A stretch of 58,311 nt of DNA, taken from positions 1 through 58,311 of the IMG/VR virus record IMGVR_UViG_3300045742_000023. The stretch is one strand, 5' to 3'. Shown here in pieces: positions 1 through 9,204 of the stretch. Under the pieces are notes generated by a model that saw only the letters and a program-made list of their open reading frames with translations, did not search any database and was not told the origin of the DNA. The position numbers were made by a program, and so were the translations under genes. The DNA is from a virus. Numbering within the stretch: the stretch's first letter is position 1; the number at the start of each line of letters is the position of its first letter.

Positions 1-148
1 ACCGAAGCAAGAAGTACCTCATGAGAAGGTCAAGACTAAGCCTACTCAAAAAGATGTAGAGCAGGATAGTACTGTATTGGACGTAGAGAGTACCGATCCT
101 GTAGCAAGGTCTACGTTCTCTACAGCAATAGCAATGAAGAGCTATAGC
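1..148. repeat. Left copy of 148-bp terminal overlap
   Basis: Bases 1-148 match 58164-58311 except at base 22 (T here, C at 58185). The mismatch is the third base of a histidine codon (CAT/CAC) in the giant gene, so both copies encode the same protein. The simplest reading is an assembly of a circular or circularly permuted genome whose ends were not trimmed, with one population variant. A genuine short terminal repeat is less likely because the sequence is wholly coding. Confidence 0.9.
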
Positions 149-3100
149 TTACCGTTCGGTATCTCATTCCGTGGATCAGAGACGATAGCACGCTTCTTTC
201 ATAAGCTGCGTCCGTCTATGTACGGAGAACTGTACACACTCAAGCAGTCTATCTTCGGGGTAGAGACTCGCGGTATACAGTCTATTAAGGATGCATTCTC
301 AAAGGCTAACAAAGCTAACCGACAGATAATCCGTAAGCAAGCTAAGTCTATGCGCTCTGTAGTTAAGGATTTATCTAAACTAAAAGGCGCTATTAATCTG
401 CATTCTCACAAGATGGCGGATAACTGGAAGATAGCTCGTGGTATTCTTAAGGTGGACGGTAAGTACAAACAATATGATAAGACAACTGAGCACGCACTGA
501 ACTCCTACCTGCAAGGTACAAGCCTTGCTGATATCGAGGAAGCGTACGGCGTACGTATTCCACCAAGAGCAGTACCGTATCTTGATAAAATGATATTCCA
601 TATCAATCAGGTAGCGGCAGCAGGACTACAGTACGGTTCGTGGAAGAAGGATTCAACGCGAGGCTCTATTGTTGCGGGTCGTGCATACCTACATATGTCA
701 GCTAACGCTAAAGAACTGACTCCTGATACAGTGCGCTATGCTGTAGATGAGTTCATTCCTCTGGCTAAAGCTGCGTGGGATGTACCTACTACAGTAGAAG
801 AGCTGAATAGGCTCACTCCTAGGGAACTAGTATCTCTAATCAATGACACCTCGCATAACCTGTGGGCAGGTAAGCTAGGTAAACGTGCTGCTGATGGTGG
901 GGGTACTTCCCGTGGAGAACTCATATACTCCTTTAATGGAGTGGAGGTAGTTCTTGGTAAGTATCACGGTGAAAACAAGATAAGGATGAAGGATGTTAAG
1001 GCGCAGCTGAAAGAGGCTGCTAAAGACCCGACAGGCCAACAGACAGCCGCCTTAATTAATAAGCTGCGCGCTATTGTACGCTCAAACCTGCCTACTAATG
1101 ACGACGTGTATCGTATTGCTCTGTCTAATATAGTTCAGGGAGTTACTGCGCAGAGACGTAAAGGCTCTGACAGAGGTATGGGTGCTATCAAGTCACTGTC
1201 TAAGACCCGTGATGTACTGTTGTCAGATCATGACAAGGTAGAAGCAGCTTTAAGTAAGCTGGGCGCATTAGATAAAGATGCACGTACCTACATTAAAGAC
1301 AACAGAGAGAGGTTAGGTACGAGGGCATACCCCCTGTTCTTACAGGAGATGCAGGATAACTTCCCTAACCTGACAGATCGTATCAATATGCTGCGCTCAG
1401 AAGATGCGCTGAACTCACGTATGCGTATTGTAATGAATGAGTTAACAGATACGCAGAGCTTGCTTGGGCGTACTATAGGAGGTATAGCACAGACTGTGTA
1501 CTCCTCCAAGTACTTACTAGATCATTACACTATGGGTAAAGCTAATGGCTGGGCCGGTATAGCTGACTCAGGCGATGTTATTGATCCTAGCTGGGTACCT
1601 CTGGCACAGAAAGGTACAGCTCTTGGTGATACTACTTTCGTATTACCTAATGGTGTATTCAAGACTGGTGCTGATCTGCGTGTACCCAATACAGTAGCTA
1701 ATGTAATTCGTGAAGAGTTTAGGACTGATGCTGTAGACGAGCACGCATCTCGTGGCATGTTCCGCACAGGAGCTAGCTTGGTTAAGTACTGGCTGGTAGT
1801 ATGGAACCCTCTGGCTCTGGTACGTAATGCTGGTTCTACAGGTATGTTGCACGCCGCTGCTAGTGCCGGTGGTATAGGAACAGTACGTGCTCATCGAGTA
1901 GCGTTGGATACTGCTAGAGCGGAGTTCACTCGTTCCTTCGGTGAGCGTATTGAAGAAAGGGAGGCTACTAACCGTAAGTACTCTACTAACTTAGTTATGG
2001 AGGATATGATTGGTAGGGGTATCAAGTTCGATGGAGCTAAGTCTGGTGCTCTGTATGATCTACAGCGTAGTGGTTTACAGAGTGACGACGATACCAATCC
2101 AATTGAGTCTAGCTCTAACAAAGTAATGCGCTCACTCCGTAAGGGAGGGGCGCGGGTTAAGGGAGTGTTCGACGAAACTTTCCGTCTTGGCGACGAGGCA
2201 GTTAAAGTAGCAGGCTACCTGCAATTTGCAGCAGAGTACTTGGCTATCACTGGTAAAGAGAGCACTCTAGGTGTAGGCGAAAAGACTTCTAAGCACTTGT
2301 TGGATAAGTGGCTGGACGGAGACACGCTTACCGCTAAAGAAAAGGTAACTCTAGAGGAGACTTTAGAGTGGGCTGCTGAGAGCGTAATGCAGAGGTATCC
2401 TACCTTCTCTCGTGCTGCACCTATGATTAAGCTCCTTAGTAAGTCACCTGTATTCGGTGCCTTCCCTACGTTCCCTTACGAGGTAATGCGTAGCTCTGCT
2501 AATAACGTACTGTACTCCGCTAGCTTAGCTTATGGATCAGTCACTGGTACTATGTTTGATGGTACTAAGGTTAATAACAGAGCAGTTGGTATGATGACGG
2601 CGGGTCTTAGGTTGTCTACCCAAGGTGCTTTGTGGGGAGCAGGGATGTATTTCAGCTCTGTTGCTGCGCGGGGAGTTATGGACTGGTTGGGCTGGGACGA
2701 TCCAGAGGAAGAGAAAGCTAGTATGCTTGGAGGAGTATCGGAGGTAGCACATACAACCTACCAAGCTAAGACACGGGGTTTGCTTCCCTCTTATATGAGA
2801 GGTGGGTTAGCTACAGTATCAAGAATTGCGGAAGATGCTCAATCCTACTTCGTTACTGATATTGGTTACGCCGTACCTACAGGTAGTATACTTGAGGCTG
2901 TGATGAGGGCTAACGAGTCCCTAGCTAAGGCTATGCGTACTGGAGATCATAACGTAATCAGTGCTACAGCGCTGGCTGTGAAGGAAACCATCAGTTCTCT
3001 GTTCTTACAGGACGAGGTATTGGTAGGAGCTTTCCTCAAGCGTATGGATATTACTGATCCTACATCTTATCAGGATGAGCGTTGGCTCAAGAAGATGGGT

Positions 3101-3811
3101 GATAATATACAACGATGGATAGTGCAGGGAGATATTAAGTCCCCGGCTATTGAGGAGGCCAGTACCTCAAGACGAGCGCTAGGCGCTATAGCAGGTACTC
3201 TGGTTAACCATAACCCTTTAGCAGAGAGCTTAGCACAGGCGGAGAAGCTGGGTCTCTGGTTGCTAGAGAATATGTCAGATGAGGAAGCAGCTGATCCTAA
3301 GACGGACACCTTCATACGCGGATTGTTCCACGCAGCAGGGTACAAAGAACGTCAAATAACTACGGACGATTGGGCTAGGAGTTTCAAGCGAGATGCTACT
3401 AATATGCAAACCGCTACAGACCGTATGCTTAAAGCTTTAACTAAAGCTGAGTACAAGGACTATGATGAGTTCAAGGCTACCTTCGACGCGTACAACTCCA
3501 TGCGTAGAGATCATTTCAATACGCTGCATAACTCTATCCAAGGAATGAAGCATGTAGTTGGTACCTCTAACGAGGATATAGTTAAGGTGCTGCGTAAAGT
3601 AAACGTAAAAACTAGGGCAGGTAATCATGATCTAAATCATATAGCTGCTGGTTATTACTACGCTCCAGACGTTCAGGCTTTTCTTGATCGTTTAAATAGT
3701 AGTTATAATAGTGAAGCTACTACTGCCGTAAGTAAGGAAGAGGGTATCCAGAAATACAACTGGTATATACAGGCAAGACAGGAGGCAGGAGTAAACAAAG
3801 ATGATTATTAA
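1..3811 (+). CDS. Giant virion protein, C-terminal part (residues ~1510-2779)
   Basis: This is the end of the gene that starts at 53635. The frame is open from base 2, with no start needed here, and the end of the window overlaps its beginning in the same frame. The TTG at base 77 is therefore an internal leucine, about residue 1536. The part is rich in alpha-helical charged sequence. It includes a segment of the type WLVVWNPLALVRNAGSTG at about 1790-1850, then a block around RLGDEAVKVAGY. This looks like the C-terminal helical domain of the large polyvalent proteins of podoviruses (LPD38-like, by recollection only). Such proteins are injected or packaged with the DNA. The stop overlaps the next gene by 11 bases. 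I see no catalytic motif, and the virion role is inferred from position after the tail and internal-protein genes. Confidence 0.85.
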   Translation, partial: PKQEVPHEKVKTKPTQKDVEQDSTVLDVESTDPVARSTFSTAIAMKSYSLPFGISFRGSETIARFFHKLRPSMYGELYTLKQSIFGVETRGIQSIKDAFSKANKANRQIIRKQAKSMRSVVKDLSKLKGAINLHSHKMADNWKIARGILKVDGKYKQYDKTTEHALNSYLQGTSLADIEEAYGVRIPPRAVPYLDKMIFHINQVAAAGLQYGSWKKDSTRGSIVAGRAYLHMSANAKELTPDTVRYAVDEFIPLAKAAWDVPTTVEELNRLTPRELVSLINDTSHNLWAGKLGKRAADGGGTSRGELIYSFNGVEVVLGKYHGENKIRMKDVKAQLKEAAKDPTGQQTAALINKLRAIVRSNLPTNDDVYRIALSNIVQGVTAQRRKGSDRGMGAIKSLSKTRDVLLSDHDKVEAALSKLGALDKDARTYIKDNRERLGTRAYPLFLQEMQDNFPNLTDRINMLRSEDALNSRMRIVMNELTDTQSLLGRTIGGIAQTVYSSKYLLDHYTMGKANGWAGIADSGDVIDPSWVPLAQKGTALGDTTFVLPNGVFKTGADLRVPNTVANVIREEFRTDAVDEHASRGMFRTGASLVKYWLVVWNPLALVRNAGSTGMLHAAASAGGIGTVRAHRVALDTARAEFTRSFGERIEEREATNRKYSTNLVMEDMIGRGIKFDGAKSGALYDLQRSGLQSDDDTNPIESSSNKVMRSLRKGGARVKGVFDETFRLGDEAVKVAGYLQFAAEYLAITGKESTLGVGEKTSKHLLDKWLDGDTLTAKEKVTLEETLEWAAESVMQRYPTFSRAAPMIKLLSKSPVFGAFPTFPYEVMRSSANNVLYSASLAYGSVTGTMFDGTKVNNRAVGMMTAGLRLSTQGALWGAGMYFSSVAARGVMDWLGWDDPEEEKASMLGGVSEVAHTTYQAKTRGLLPSYMRGGLATVSRIAEDAQSYFVTDIGYAVPTGSILEAVMRANESLAKAMRTGDHNVISATALAVKETISSLFLQDEVLVGAFLKRMDITDPTSYQDERWLKKMGDNIQRWIVQGDIKSPAIEEASTSRRALGAIAGTLVNHNPLAESLAQAEKLGLWLLENMSDEEAADPKTDTFIRGLFHAAGYKERQITTDDWARSFKRDATNMQTATDRMLKALTKAEYKDYDEFKATFDAYNSMRRDHFNTLHNSIQGMKHVVGTSNEDIVKVLRKVNVKTRAGNHDLNHIAAGYYYAPDVQAFLDRLNSSYNSEATTAVSKEEGIQKYNWYIQARQEAGVNKDDY

Positions 3812-4097
3812 TTCGCCAGTATTCAAAGATGCTAGGCTTCGGGGTAAGTACCGAGAGTTCCTGCAAAGTAAGAGAGCTAACAGACATAACGTACCGGGAC
3901 AAGACCATAACCGTGCTGGTCAAGGCGTATCTGCTATGCTAGGCAAGCGTACCGATACCTATACCAACAGACCTAGGTATACTGTAGGTCAACACTATCA
4001 ACAACATTACCGTAACAGAGCTACGGAACAGGCAGGTCCCGGTAGACCCGCTGCTCCTGCTGCTCCAGTACTGGCGGGAACGCCAAGGAAGTATTAA
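3801..4097 (+). CDS. Small basic hypothetical protein
   Basis: A 98-residue protein, rich in Arg, Asn and Tyr, with a Pro/Ala tail (RPAAPAAPVLAGTP near residues 82-95). Its ATG lies inside the last codons of the giant virion gene, suggesting translational coupling. I do not recognise a family. Its place between the giant virion protein and two Pro/Gly-rich proteins suggests a minor virion or assembly component, but that is inference. Confidence 0.6.
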   Translation: MIINSPVFKDARLRGKYREFLQSKRANRHNVPGQDHNRAGQGVSAMLGKRTDTYTNRPRYTVGQHYQQHYRNRATEQAGPGRPAAPAAPVLAGTPRKY

Positions 4098-4100
4098 ACT

Positions 4101-4676
4101 ATGCCTAATTTCTCCTCACGATATGCCTCCTTTATCGGAGGCGGACAACAACGCCCCTCTTCACAAGCGCAGTGGGGTCGGCACCCATCAGGTTCTTCTG
4201 GTCCTACTAATGGAGGGACGGGTATGATTGGTGGGGTTCCTTCGGGTCCTCATCCAGCCGCACCTCCTCCCCAAGGAGTAACTCAAGGAAGGCCTCCCCA
4301 GCAGGACCCGTACCAGCAAATTCAGCAGAATATCCTGAATGGCAACGGAACTACGGGCGATTATATGAAACTGTGGAGGCAGCAGAACGGATCGACTCTT
4401 CCGGCTGCATCGCCTCCTCCGGGAGGATTGAGCGTGCCTCAGTACCCTCCCTCGATGATAGCACCACGTGATCCTCGTCTAGGCGTACCTACTATGCCGC
4501 AGTCACCCCCGCGTATACCCTACAGTGGTTTCAGGAATAACAGGCTGAGGTCTATGTTTGGTATGAGGCCCGGTGGTATGCAAAGACCGCCTAGCCGATA
4601 CAAATGGAATCCAGTACAAGGCCTACCAATCAACGCGGCTACTTACCAAAACTATATCTTAGGAGGAGGTCAGTAA
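4101..4676 (+). CDS. Pro/Gly-rich hypothetical structural protein
   Basis: A 191-residue low-complexity protein, very rich in Pro, Gly, Gln and Ser with scattered Arg. It starts three bases after the previous stop and ends just before the next start. It has no membrane segment and no recognisable fold. Its composition resembles disordered minor virion proteins, and the neighbouring 435-residue protein has a similar Pro/Gly-rich second half. Function unknown. Confidence 0.6.
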   Translation: MPNFSSRYASFIGGGQQRPSSQAQWGRHPSGSSGPTNGGTGMIGGVPSGPHPAAPPPQGVTQGRPPQQDPYQQIQQNILNGNGTTGDYMKLWRQQNGSTLPAASPPPGGLSVPQYPPSMIAPRDPRLGVPTMPQSPPRIPYSGFRNNRLRSMFGMRPGGMQRPPSRYKWNPVQGLPINAATYQNYILGGGQ

Positions 4677-4677
4677 C

Positions 4678-5985
4678 ATGGGTTATGTATACACTAATCA
4701 AGGCATGAAGTGGGTTGATGACCCACCTAAAGAAGAGCAGTTCGGCTCCGATGAATGGGTAGCTAAGAACTTTCCTGAGTATGTGGGTCTGAAGGACTCC
4801 GTTAAGGTTACTGTCCCAAGTGATGGTAGTAACGGTATCACTGGCTTCACTAGTACCAAGCGACTAGGCAACGCTGCTACTGAAATGATTAAGCCATGGG
4901 AATCTCATGGATTCCGCGAGGCTTGGTTGGCGGCAGATGATGACGAGCGTGCTACTCTAGCCGCGTCGGTTAACTACTACCAGAACGGTGGTAAGTCAAC
5001 TAACGGCAACCCAATAGTAGACCCCGCCGTATTTAGGGATATGCAGTACGCTGGAGAAGACCCACAGACAGGGGCTATCGTAGTTAAGAATAACTTTGGT
5101 ACTTATACAGGAGGCGTACCTCCAGCAGGTGCTAACCGTGATAGAGGTAAAGGCTCTGAGTACGGTATTAACGGAGGGTTTGTAGGAAGAGACCCACAAG
5201 GCAATGCTGTAAACAAACAGGATACCTTCTGGCATTACACACAGAAAGACTTTAGTCCAGAGGGTACTCATAGTGGCGGTACTGGTATGTTCGTTCCGGG
5301 CTACTACGATATCGTTACTCGTCTAGGTATACTGGATGAGAATCCTACGCACAGTAACCGCTGGACTAAGGATAACTCAAGCTCTCTTTATGATGGCATG
5401 AAGCTAGGTACTAGCGTATATGGTAAGTGGGGCTTTGTTGATTGGGAATCTACGCGAGTCTTTAATGAGAACGATGGAGCAAGGCCTCCCTCTAATAACC
5501 AGCCACCTCCGTCTAGTACCCCACCTCCAATAGGAGGCGGTAACAATCCTCCTCCGGGCGGGGGTAACGAACCCCCTTTTCCGGGAGGGCCTCAACCGAC
5601 AGGCCCACAACCAACGCCGGGAACCAATCCAGCAACTCACGGGCCGGGGACACGTCCTCCGCTGGACTACGGACCAGCCCCGTTCAACCCGTATCCTCCC
5701 GGATACGATCCTTATGGAGGCGGTGGGTACAGTGGCTACGGTCACGAGGCTGGTGAGTATAGACAGCCTGTGTTTGGCGGAGATAGTCGATGGTCTAACA
5801 TGTACCAAGACTTCCTTGGACAGGGTATTGATATAAGTAAGTACGCTCCTGAGCTAGGAGGTAGCGCTTCATCACAGCAGCAAGCTCCTCCGTCAACTCA
5901 GTCCTCGGCTACTGATGTGCCTGCTACTACGGCACCGGCAGAGTACTACGACTACTATGCAAAGTATATAAACAGACCGCACTAA
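4678..5985 (+). CDS. Hypothetical late protein with disordered Pro/Gly C-terminus
   Basis: A 435-residue protein preceded by GGAGGTCAGTAAC, a good ribosome site. Residues 1-260 look globular, rich in Gly, Asn, Trp and Tyr. Residues about 265-350 are a Pro/Gly linker (runs of PPP, GGGN, PGGG), followed by a Tyr/Gly-rich end. It is the last gene of the plus-strand arm before the 6010 terminator. I recognise no family. A virion or tail-tip role is only suggested by location. Confidence 0.7.
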   Translation: MGYVYTNQGMKWVDDPPKEEQFGSDEWVAKNFPEYVGLKDSVKVTVPSDGSNGITGFTSTKRLGNAATEMIKPWESHGFREAWLAADDDERATLAASVNYYQNGGKSTNGNPIVDPAVFRDMQYAGEDPQTGAIVVKNNFGTYTGGVPPAGANRDRGKGSEYGINGGFVGRDPQGNAVNKQDTFWHYTQKDFSPEGTHSGGTGMFVPGYYDIVTRLGILDENPTHSNRWTKDNSSSLYDGMKLGTSVYGKWGFVDWESTRVFNENDGARPPSNNQPPPSSTPPPIGGGNNPPPGGGNEPPFPGGPQPTGPQPTPGTNPATHGPGTRPPLDYGPAPFNPYPPGYDPYGGGGYSGYGHEAGEYRQPVFGGDSRWSNMYQDFLGQGIDISKYAPELGGSASSQQQAPPSTQSSATDVPATTAPAEYYDYYAKYINRPH

Positions 5986-6009
5986 AGTAGCGTAGTACTA
6001 AAACAAGAA

Positions 6010-6044
6010 AGCCCGGCCCGGAGTGATCCGAGTCGGGCTTTTTT
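6010..6044 (+). terminator. Intrinsic terminator between convergent arms
   Basis: A 13-position stem (AGCCCGGCCCGGA paired with TCCGAGTCGGGCT, one wobble and one mismatch) closes a GTGA loop and runs into TTTTTT. It ends the plus-strand late transcript 25 bases after the last gene. The opposite strand reads the same hairpin followed by TTCTTGTTTT, so it may also stop the early minus-strand transcript. Confidence 0.9.
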
Positions 6045-6074
6045 CTTGCTTACTAACTGATGAGGTATTACTAG

Positions 6075-6440
6075 TTAATCTACGTTACAGTAAACGACCT
6101 CCAAGTGCTTACCGTATTGCTTAGCTAGATCGAAGGAGTGTGCAGTTCCTTTGGATTTACCATCCCAGAAGGCAACCCCAGCATCAGCTTCCTTCCATAT
6201 ATCGACATTACGTTTAAAGCCAGCGGACTTGTCGAACACTCCGTTAACTCTCCACTTAGGTCGAATCTCTATAAGGGAAAGTCCATTCTCCTTAGCGAAC
6301 TCAGCTGCTATACTATCTACTCCCTTTGCTCCGCCTGATACGATGGTGAGGTCGTCATGCGCAGAGTAGTAGTCTTTCAGCGTAGAGAATATCCTTCTCC
6401 TATCAGTGATACTTCGTGAGCCAACAACAGCCAGCTTCAC
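6075..6440 (-). CDS. SLOG-family (YspA/DUF2493-like) nucleotide-binding protein
   Basis: A 121-residue Rossmann-like protein. The first strand and turn read VVGSRSITDRR (residues 5-15), followed by the diagnostic TIVSGGAKGVDSIAAEFA (about 32-49) of the SLOG/LOG-like superfamily that binds nucleotides or nucleotide-derived ligands. It matches the small YspA type in length. The start is GTG, overlapping the TGA of the upstream gene (GTGA), with GGTGA as ribosome site. It is the last gene of the early arm. Its ligand in phages is unknown; roles in sensing ADP-ribose-like or nucleotide signals are proposed for the superfamily. The family call is firm, the function open. Confidence 0.85.
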   Translation of the reverse strand: MKLAVVGSRSITDRRRIFSTLKDYYSAHDDLTIVSGGAKGVDSIAAEFAKENGLSLIEIRPKWRVNGVFDKSAGFKRNVDIWKEADAGVAFWDGKSKGTAHSFDLAKQYGKHLEVVYCNVD

Positions 6441-6661
6441 GATATTTCACCAGTCCTTTTATACCTGTTGTTCAGGTACTCTCGGTACTCCTCTACTCTC
6501 ATAGACAGCATCTCCTTGCGCAGAAGATTGAGGAGATCATTATCGTATACCATCGTACCTCCCCACTCCTTCTGTCTATGTGCTATAAGTTCTTCGGAAC
6601 TCATACGCATAGGGTCTTTAGCTACTTTGTTTCTTCGTGTCTCTATCTTAGGATGCATCAT
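6437..6661 (-). CDS. Small hypothetical protein
   Basis: A 74-residue charged, helical protein (29 Lys/Arg/Glu/Asp in total or close to it) with the core SSEELIAHRQKEWGG. GGAG precedes two tandem ATGs; I use the first. It is coupled to the SLOG gene by a 4-base overlap. I do not recognise it. Confidence 0.65.
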   Translation of the reverse strand: MMHPKIETRRNKVAKDPMRMSSEELIAHRQKEWGGTMVYDNDLLNLLRKEMLSMRVEEYREYLNNRYKRTGEIS

Positions 6662-6670
6662 CCTTCTCCT

Positions 6671-7660
6671 TTAAATTGCCTTGACTAGCAACGCTGCACG
6701 CTTAGCAGGTTCAAGGAGAGTTCTCCTAGACCTAGCGGTAGCACCGCAGTCACCACAACGATACACACTGAACAGTCCTGTAGTAGTCTGTACTTGCTTG
6801 TCTGTTAGTTCCATGTTCTGACTGCCGCATACTGTGCAGTTAACATGCTCACCATCAGCTAGCCTTACAGCTACGTTAGGATGTAAGTGATCCCAAGAGC
6901 GTATAGCTTTGTATACCTCTTCTAATTTCTCTACGTCAGCAATGTTATAAGTAATTAACTTATCCCATGCTTCCTTGACACCGGCTACACACTGTCGCCA
7001 AGTCTCAAATCCCCCACTATCATCCTTGCCATACCCGAACAACTGCTTGAGTATGAAGTCCAGACGATTGCTATCAAAAGCAAAGGTACGCTTAACGATC
7101 TTAAGAGTATCAATCTTCTTGAAGGGGCTGGGTGGTTGCAGGCCTGCTAGCAAGAACCTTGTATTAAGATGCTTGATATCAAACCTATCGCCATTATGCG
7201 CCACTACAAACTCTGCTTCGTCTAGCAAGTTCCAGATGTTTGTGAGCATACGATGATCGTCCTCCGTTCCCGGAGTATAGTTATCATTGTATATCAGTGC
7301 ATCATGGTAGGTCTCGTCTGCGTCCAACCACTTAGCTGCCCACGATAGGATGTACGTGGTACTCTCCTGCATATCTGGGTTAACGTACTTAGCCCACAAG
7401 GACCACAGGTAAGATAGCATTGGAGCCGTTTCAATATCCAAGATAAGAATCTTCGGCTTAGCTAACTCTCCTGTGTGCCCGTCTGCTGCGGCTAACTCCA
7501 GAACCTTCTTCATGGTGTAGTCTACAGAACGCCTAGGCAAACCTAAGGCTTCTGCTGTCTTCCTATTTGAATCGTGCTTGATACGTTCCCGAACGATAGT
7601 TTGTTCTCTATCAGTCGAAGCGTAATTCAGCAGGATCATACTCATCTGTGCTGTACTCAT
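6671..7660 (-). CDS. DEDD-type 3'-5' exonuclease with N-terminal HTH and C-terminal zinc ribbon
   Basis: A protein of 329 residues from the ATG at 7660, chosen because GAGGA lies 8 bases upstream; a longer in-frame start at 7705 would overlap the previous gene further. Residues ~10-65 look like a helix-turn-helix (KTAEALGLPRRSVDYTMKK). An RNase H-like exonuclease follows: ILILDIETAP (motif I, D and E), VAHNGDRFDIKHL (motif II) and YNIADVEKLEEVY (motif III). The end has paired cysteines CTVCG...CGDCG, a zinc ribbon. RNaseH_2/YprB-like nucleases are common in phage replication modules. The combined architecture suggests a site-directed or structure-directed nuclease. The overlap with the upstream gene is about 50 bases. 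Confidence 0.8.
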   Translation of the reverse strand: MSTAQMSMILLNYASTDREQTIVRERIKHDSNRKTAEALGLPRRSVDYTMKKVLELAAADGHTGELAKPKILILDIETAPMLSYLWSLWAKYVNPDMQESTTYILSWAAKWLDADETYHDALIYNDNYTPGTEDDHRMLTNIWNLLDEAEFVVAHNGDRFDIKHLNTRFLLAGLQPPSPFKKIDTLKIVKRTFAFDSNRLDFILKQLFGYGKDDSGGFETWRQCVAGVKEAWDKLITYNIADVEKLEEVYKAIRSWDHLHPNVAVRLADGEHVNCTVCGSQNMELTDKQVQTTTGLFSVYRCGDCGATARSRRTLLEPAKRAALLVKAI

Positions 7661-7874
7661 CAAAGTCTTCCTCTTCTGTATGCCGAGGCGGAATACCCAC
7701 AGCACTTGTTATGATTTCAATGGAACTATTAATCAAGTCGATAGACTCAGAGCTAAACAAGAAGATATCGTTATGATCTTCACAGAACTCCAACTCTTGC
7801 TTAGCTTCCTCTAACGCCTGTAAGATGTGATACAAGTCCACTCTAGACACTTCAAGTATACCTCCTATCCCCAT
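7611..7874 (-). CDS. Small acidic hypothetical protein
   Basis: An 87-residue protein whose ATG shares bases with the stop of the kinase gene (TGATG); a GTG one codon earlier is also possible. The C-terminal third is strongly acidic (EEEDFDEYSTDEYD), which is unusual for a DNA-binding protein and could be a DNA-mimic or a protein-contact tail. Unrecognised. Confidence 0.65.
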   Translation of the reverse strand: MGIGGILEVSRVDLYHILQALEEAKQELEFCEDHNDIFLFSSESIDLINSSIEIITSAVGIPPRHTEEEDFDEYSTDEYDPAELRFD

Positions 7875-8476
7875 CACGTCACCTTCCTGAACGCTGCGTC
7901 CTTGATAATATCAACAAGGTCCATAGCGTTTACCTCAAGTGCCTTGATACTATCATCATTAAAGATAGTATAATGCACAAACTGATCGTCAACGCCGTTC
8001 TCCGATGCATGTTTACGTATTTCTCCTGCGTCTTTCCTCTCGATTCGTATAACAATATCGCAGAGTTTCTCTGCTTCATTGTCAAAGCGTATGTCTGGTA
8101 TCAATACTATACGAGGTATATCTAGATCACCTTCATAAGCGTTGACCATGCCTTTCATACACTCGATCCAGAGGTCCTCATGGATCATGTTACGTCCCCA
8201 ATCAGTTCCTAGGGTTTGCAGTATCTTGCGTGGACTAGCATTAATTCCCTCAACAATAACTTCCTTTAACTCCCCGTCCACCATAGACACTATAGCTTCC
8301 TCTGCATCATAACCCATATGCCAGAACAGATGGCTTACCATAGTCTTCATAGGAGAGGCCATAGACAGTTTGTGTACTACTACAGCATACGGCTGTAGAT
8401 GTTCTTGTATAATACTGGCTAACGTATCTTTACCTGACCTAGCCTTACCAGTAATACCTACTACTAAAGTCTTCAT
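7874..8476 (-). CDS. Deoxynucleoside monophosphate kinase
   Basis: A 200-residue P-loop kinase. GITGKARSGKDT (residues 7-18) is a Walker A of the phage dNMP kinase family (T4 gp1-like in role). A lid or substrate region follows, including LGTDWGRNMI and VLIPDIRFDNEAE (about 105-135), a motif typical of this family. It phosphorylates dNMPs to dNDPs to supply genome synthesis in the cytoplasm. It overlaps the HD gene by 4 bases and sits with nuclease genes that would release dNMPs from host DNA. Confidence 0.88.
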   Translation of the reverse strand: MKTLVVGITGKARSGKDTLASIIQEHLQPYAVVVHKLSMASPMKTMVSHLFWHMGYDAEEAIVSMVDGELKEVIVEGINASPRKILQTLGTDWGRNMIHEDLWIECMKGMVNAYEGDLDIPRIVLIPDIRFDNEAEKLCDIVIRIERKDAGEIRKHASENGVDDQFVHYTIFNDDSIKALEVNAMDLVDIIKDAAFRKVT

Positions 8477-9204
8477 TGCTTGCTACTCCCTGTAAGAATC
8501 TCTACCAACTCCGCAGCCTGCTCATCAGTAGCTTCCATCTCCAGAGGACCTGCGTCTACGTCGTCAGGGAACCAGCGCTTAGTAAGGTTATCCAGATTGA
8601 GATGCTCTGCTCCTTTTAGCTGATCGTATCTTTCCAAGAAAGCGTACATAGGCGCATACCACCACTGATCGTGCTCGTTAGCTGCGTGTAACCAAGCACT
8701 CTCTACGTCAGGATGGTACACACCCGCCCTACCAAACCCGAAGCACTCATGCTCCAGCAGTTTCTGATCGGCTTCTCTTACAGACCTGCACTTAACGTAC
8801 TGTTCCTTACCGTCTACGTTTAGACGCTCATGCAAACAGCCTACACCCTGCATGATAGTACTGGTTACTTGACAGTCCAGCGCCTCAATCGCAGGGAACA
8901 AGGCCTTGACAGGCCAGATAATATCGCCAAGCAGGGCTTCACCTGCGTCGTGTAGCAATGCTTCTAGCGCATCCTGCTCTGGGACTAAGTGTGACATTAC
9001 GATACAATGATGGGCTACTGTGTAGTCCTCTCTGATGTGACCGCCATACCGAAGGGTACGTCCTAAGCCCCATGCAATATCCTCAATCTCTACATCATCA
9101 GGAGTCATTGTCAGTACATTGTAATGACGACCTCCTAGTACTGTTACTATACCCGGAGTACGCAATGAGCCTCCAACTGCTACGTGTGTGTTACTTATAT
9201 TCAT
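8473..9204 (-). CDS. HD-domain phosphohydrolase (YfbR-like)
   Basis: A 243-residue protein. VAHHC (about 63-67) and LLHDAGEALLGD (about 83-94) give the His/His-Asp metal ligands of an HD hydrolase, with a later Asp in the ADQKLL segment. The spacing resembles the 5'-deoxynucleotidase YfbR group, which removes phosphate from dNMPs. Beside a dNMP kinase it probably tunes nucleotide pools, or helps make a special nucleotide; the substrate is not visible in the sequence. Confidence 0.82.
   Translation of the reverse strand: MNISNTHVAVGGSLRTPGIVTVLGGRHYNVLTMTPDDVEIEDIAWGLGRTLRYGGHIREDYTVAHHCIVMSHLVPEQDALEALLHDAGEALLGDIIWPVKALFPAIEALDCQVTSTIMQGVGCLHERLNVDGKEQYVKCRSVREADQKLLEHECFGFGRAGVYHPDVESAWLHAANEHDQWWYAPMYAFLERYDQLKGAEHLNLDNLTKRWFPDDVDAGPLEMEATDEQAAELVEILTGSSKQ

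Noticed and set aside
5404-5808. 134-codon Arg-rich minus-strand ORF
   Set aside because: Shadow of the Pro/Gly linker in the 4678-5985 gene.
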